NCBI GenBank assembly: GCA_030043455.1
Contig: JASHXQ010000183.1
Coordinates: 1-5,299 of the forward strand
Direction of reading: 5' to 3'
DNA from: Nitrososphaerales archaeon
Lineage (GTDB): Archaea > Thermoproteota > Nitrososphaeria > Nitrososphaerales > CADDZS01
DNA length: 5,299 bases
The notes beneath the pieces were generated by a model that made no database searches, was not told the DNA's origin, and worked only from the letters and a program-made list of their open reading frames with translations. The stretch's first letter is position 1; every line of letters starts with the position of its first letter. A program made the position numbers and the translations under genes. Shown here piece after piece: positions 4,413-5,299 of the stretch.

Positions 4413-5299
4413 ATGAATCCAGCAGCCGCTGGAAATCGATCTTCGGTATTGCTTAGGTTGATCCCCGTTGTCTTATTGCTGGGGCTCTTCCTGCTTTCTT
4501 CTGGAAGCATCCGAGGCGCGGCTGCTCAAACGTCCTCGATTACCTGTGGTACTGCAGACGGAGCTTCACCGGTAACTCTGGAGTTAGTGGCAACGGGGAA
4601 CGTGACTGTCTCGCCGACGACCCTTCTCTGCAATGGTGCTTCTACTATACTAACTGCTACAACAGTGGGGAATGGCAACGGATCGATTTCGGCTTCCGTC
4701 TCTTCGGGAGGCACCGATACGAGAACCGTTTTTCCTGGAGGTCTGCAGTCAGAAGAAATCGCTACTTGCGATAACAAAACATGCAGTTTTACGGTCTCGC
4801 AACTCACAGCCTACTTCCAGGTTGAAGAGTCATTCACGTACAAGATCGCTGGGGGAGGTTCAGGATACAGTACTCCATCCGTTTCGTACTACTTTGAGGG
4901 TGCTCACGCTACTTCCCCGATGGAAGGGGATGTCTGGGTTGATTGTTGCACCTCTGAATGGTCCGTCCCCGAAGTGTTGTCAGGGGCAAGCTCGACAGAG
5001 CAGTTCGCGGCGATTTCGTCTACCACCCAGGGGGTTACGACTGCCAGCTCTGCAGGTTCTTCGATTGTAGTTACCTACTACAACCAATTCTCACTAACAG
5101 TTAGCTTCAGCGTGACCAGTGGGACGGGATATGAGTCCCCCACATTCCAGTACACTCAATATGGAAGTGTGGAAGAAGCGTCGCCGACGACCAGTCCCGC
5201 AAGCTATTGGGTTGACGCGGGGAGCCGGTGGAGCATCTCGAGTGTTGTCCCAAGTTTATCCAGCTCGGAACAATGGACGGCCGCGCGCAATTCCGTTCT
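4413..5299 (+). CDS. Secreted surface protein with WVDAGS-type repeats, C-terminal part outside the window
   Basis: 295 codons are present and the frame is open at the right edge. Residues 14-31 form a hydrophobic signal core after an Arg-containing N-terminus, with likely cleavage near GAAAQ (35-39), so the mature protein is exported. The region 40-130 is rich in Thr, Ser and Gly, with cysteines at 45, 73, 119 and 124. Two diverged repeats follow (about 133-202 and 221-293), each with an aromatic start, a sensing-like SF/FTY strand, a GSGY/GTGY-S-P turn, an aromatic strand ending in a glycine, then WVD...W and a final S-S-x-EQ(F/W)xA. The Ig-like beta-sandwich look, the repeats and several N-X-S/T sequons are typical of archaeal cell-surface proteins; adhesion, S-layer association or an exoenzyme's repeat region are all possible. 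I have seen similar repeat text in archaeal surface proteins but cannot name the family. A catalytic domain might lie beyond the window. Confidence 0.8.
   Translation, partial: MNPAAAGNRSSVLLRLIPVVLLLGLFLLSSGSIRGAAAQTSSITCGTADGASPVTLELVATGNVTVSPTTLLCNGASTILTATTVGNGNGSISASVSSGGTDTRTVFPGGLQSEEIATCDNKTCSFTVSQLTAYFQVEESFTYKIAGGGSGYSTPSVSYYFEGAHATSPMEGDVWVDCCTSEWSVPEVLSGASSTEQFAAISSTTQGVTTASSAGSSIVVTYYNQFSLTVSFSVTSGTGYESPTFQYTQYGSVEEASPTTSPASYWVDAGSRWSISSVVPSLSSSEQWTAARNSV
4809..5291 (+). repeat. Two diverged tandem protein repeats within the surface protein
   Basis: Unit 1 spans about 4809-5018 (residues 133-202) and unit 2 about 5073-5291 (residues 221-293), joined by an 18-residue Ser/Thr-rich linker. 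Aligned marks are SFTYKIAGGGSGYSTP with SFSVTSGTGYESP, VWVDCCTSEWSV with YWVDAGSRWSIS, and LSGASSTEQFAA with PSLSSSEQWTA. The DNA itself is not obviously repeated, so the duplication is old. More units probably follow to the right. Confidence 0.7.

Noticed and set aside
4526..4807. Minus-strand open frame of 93 codons
   Set aside because: It is antisense to the secreted protein, whose signal peptide and repeats make the plus strand the coding one.
4672..5070. Plus-strand open frame of 132 codons
   Set aside because: It is a shifted frame of the secreted protein; its Arg/Ser/Pro-rich composition is typical of an out-of-frame translation.

Overview
The window looks archaeal, most likely an uncultured mesophilic lineage near the Nitrososphaeria (Thaumarchaeota) or Bathyarchaeia; this placement is from memory of similar proteins and is tentative. 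The archaeal signs are TATA-like boxes centred about 27-28 bp upstream of four start codons (leaderless transcripts), a zinc-ribbon asparagine-synthase-like protein of archaeal type, an archaeal-style DUF4430 surface protein next to an ECF S component, and a secreted protein with WVDAGS-type repeats. No rRNA, tRNA, CRISPR array, insertion sequence or phage gene was seen, and no gene-free stretch exceeds about 145 bp.

Left part (1-2954, all minus strand): a tight four-gene cluster, read from right to left. It begins with a promoter carrying a perfect inverted repeat between the TATA box and the start codon. The genes are an ECF-type S component (2954-2346), a membrane-anchored DUF4430 (transcobalamin-C-like) protein (2344-1850), a PP-loop asparagine-synthase-like amide ligase with a C-terminal zinc ribbon (1865-861, overlapping the previous gene by 16 bp), and a BtuF-like corrinoid-binding-fold protein without a signal peptide (811 to beyond the left edge). 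The first gene would be the membrane receptor of an energy-coupling-factor transporter, the second an outer-face ligand-capture domain, and the last a second corrinoid-binding-fold protein. I infer a corrinoid (vitamin B12-type) acquisition operon. The ligase in the middle has no assigned role and is the most intriguing part.

Middle (3080-4346): a membrane-anchored SIMPL/DUF541 (YggE-like) protein on the minus strand. It is divergent from a 97-residue, helix-rich, probably cytoplasmic orphan on the plus strand. The 142-bp gap between them holds both promoters and an 8-bp inverted repeat.

Right part (4413 to the right edge, plus strand): the N-terminal 295 residues of a secreted, threonine/serine-rich surface protein with two diverged tandem repeats. 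It continues past the window.
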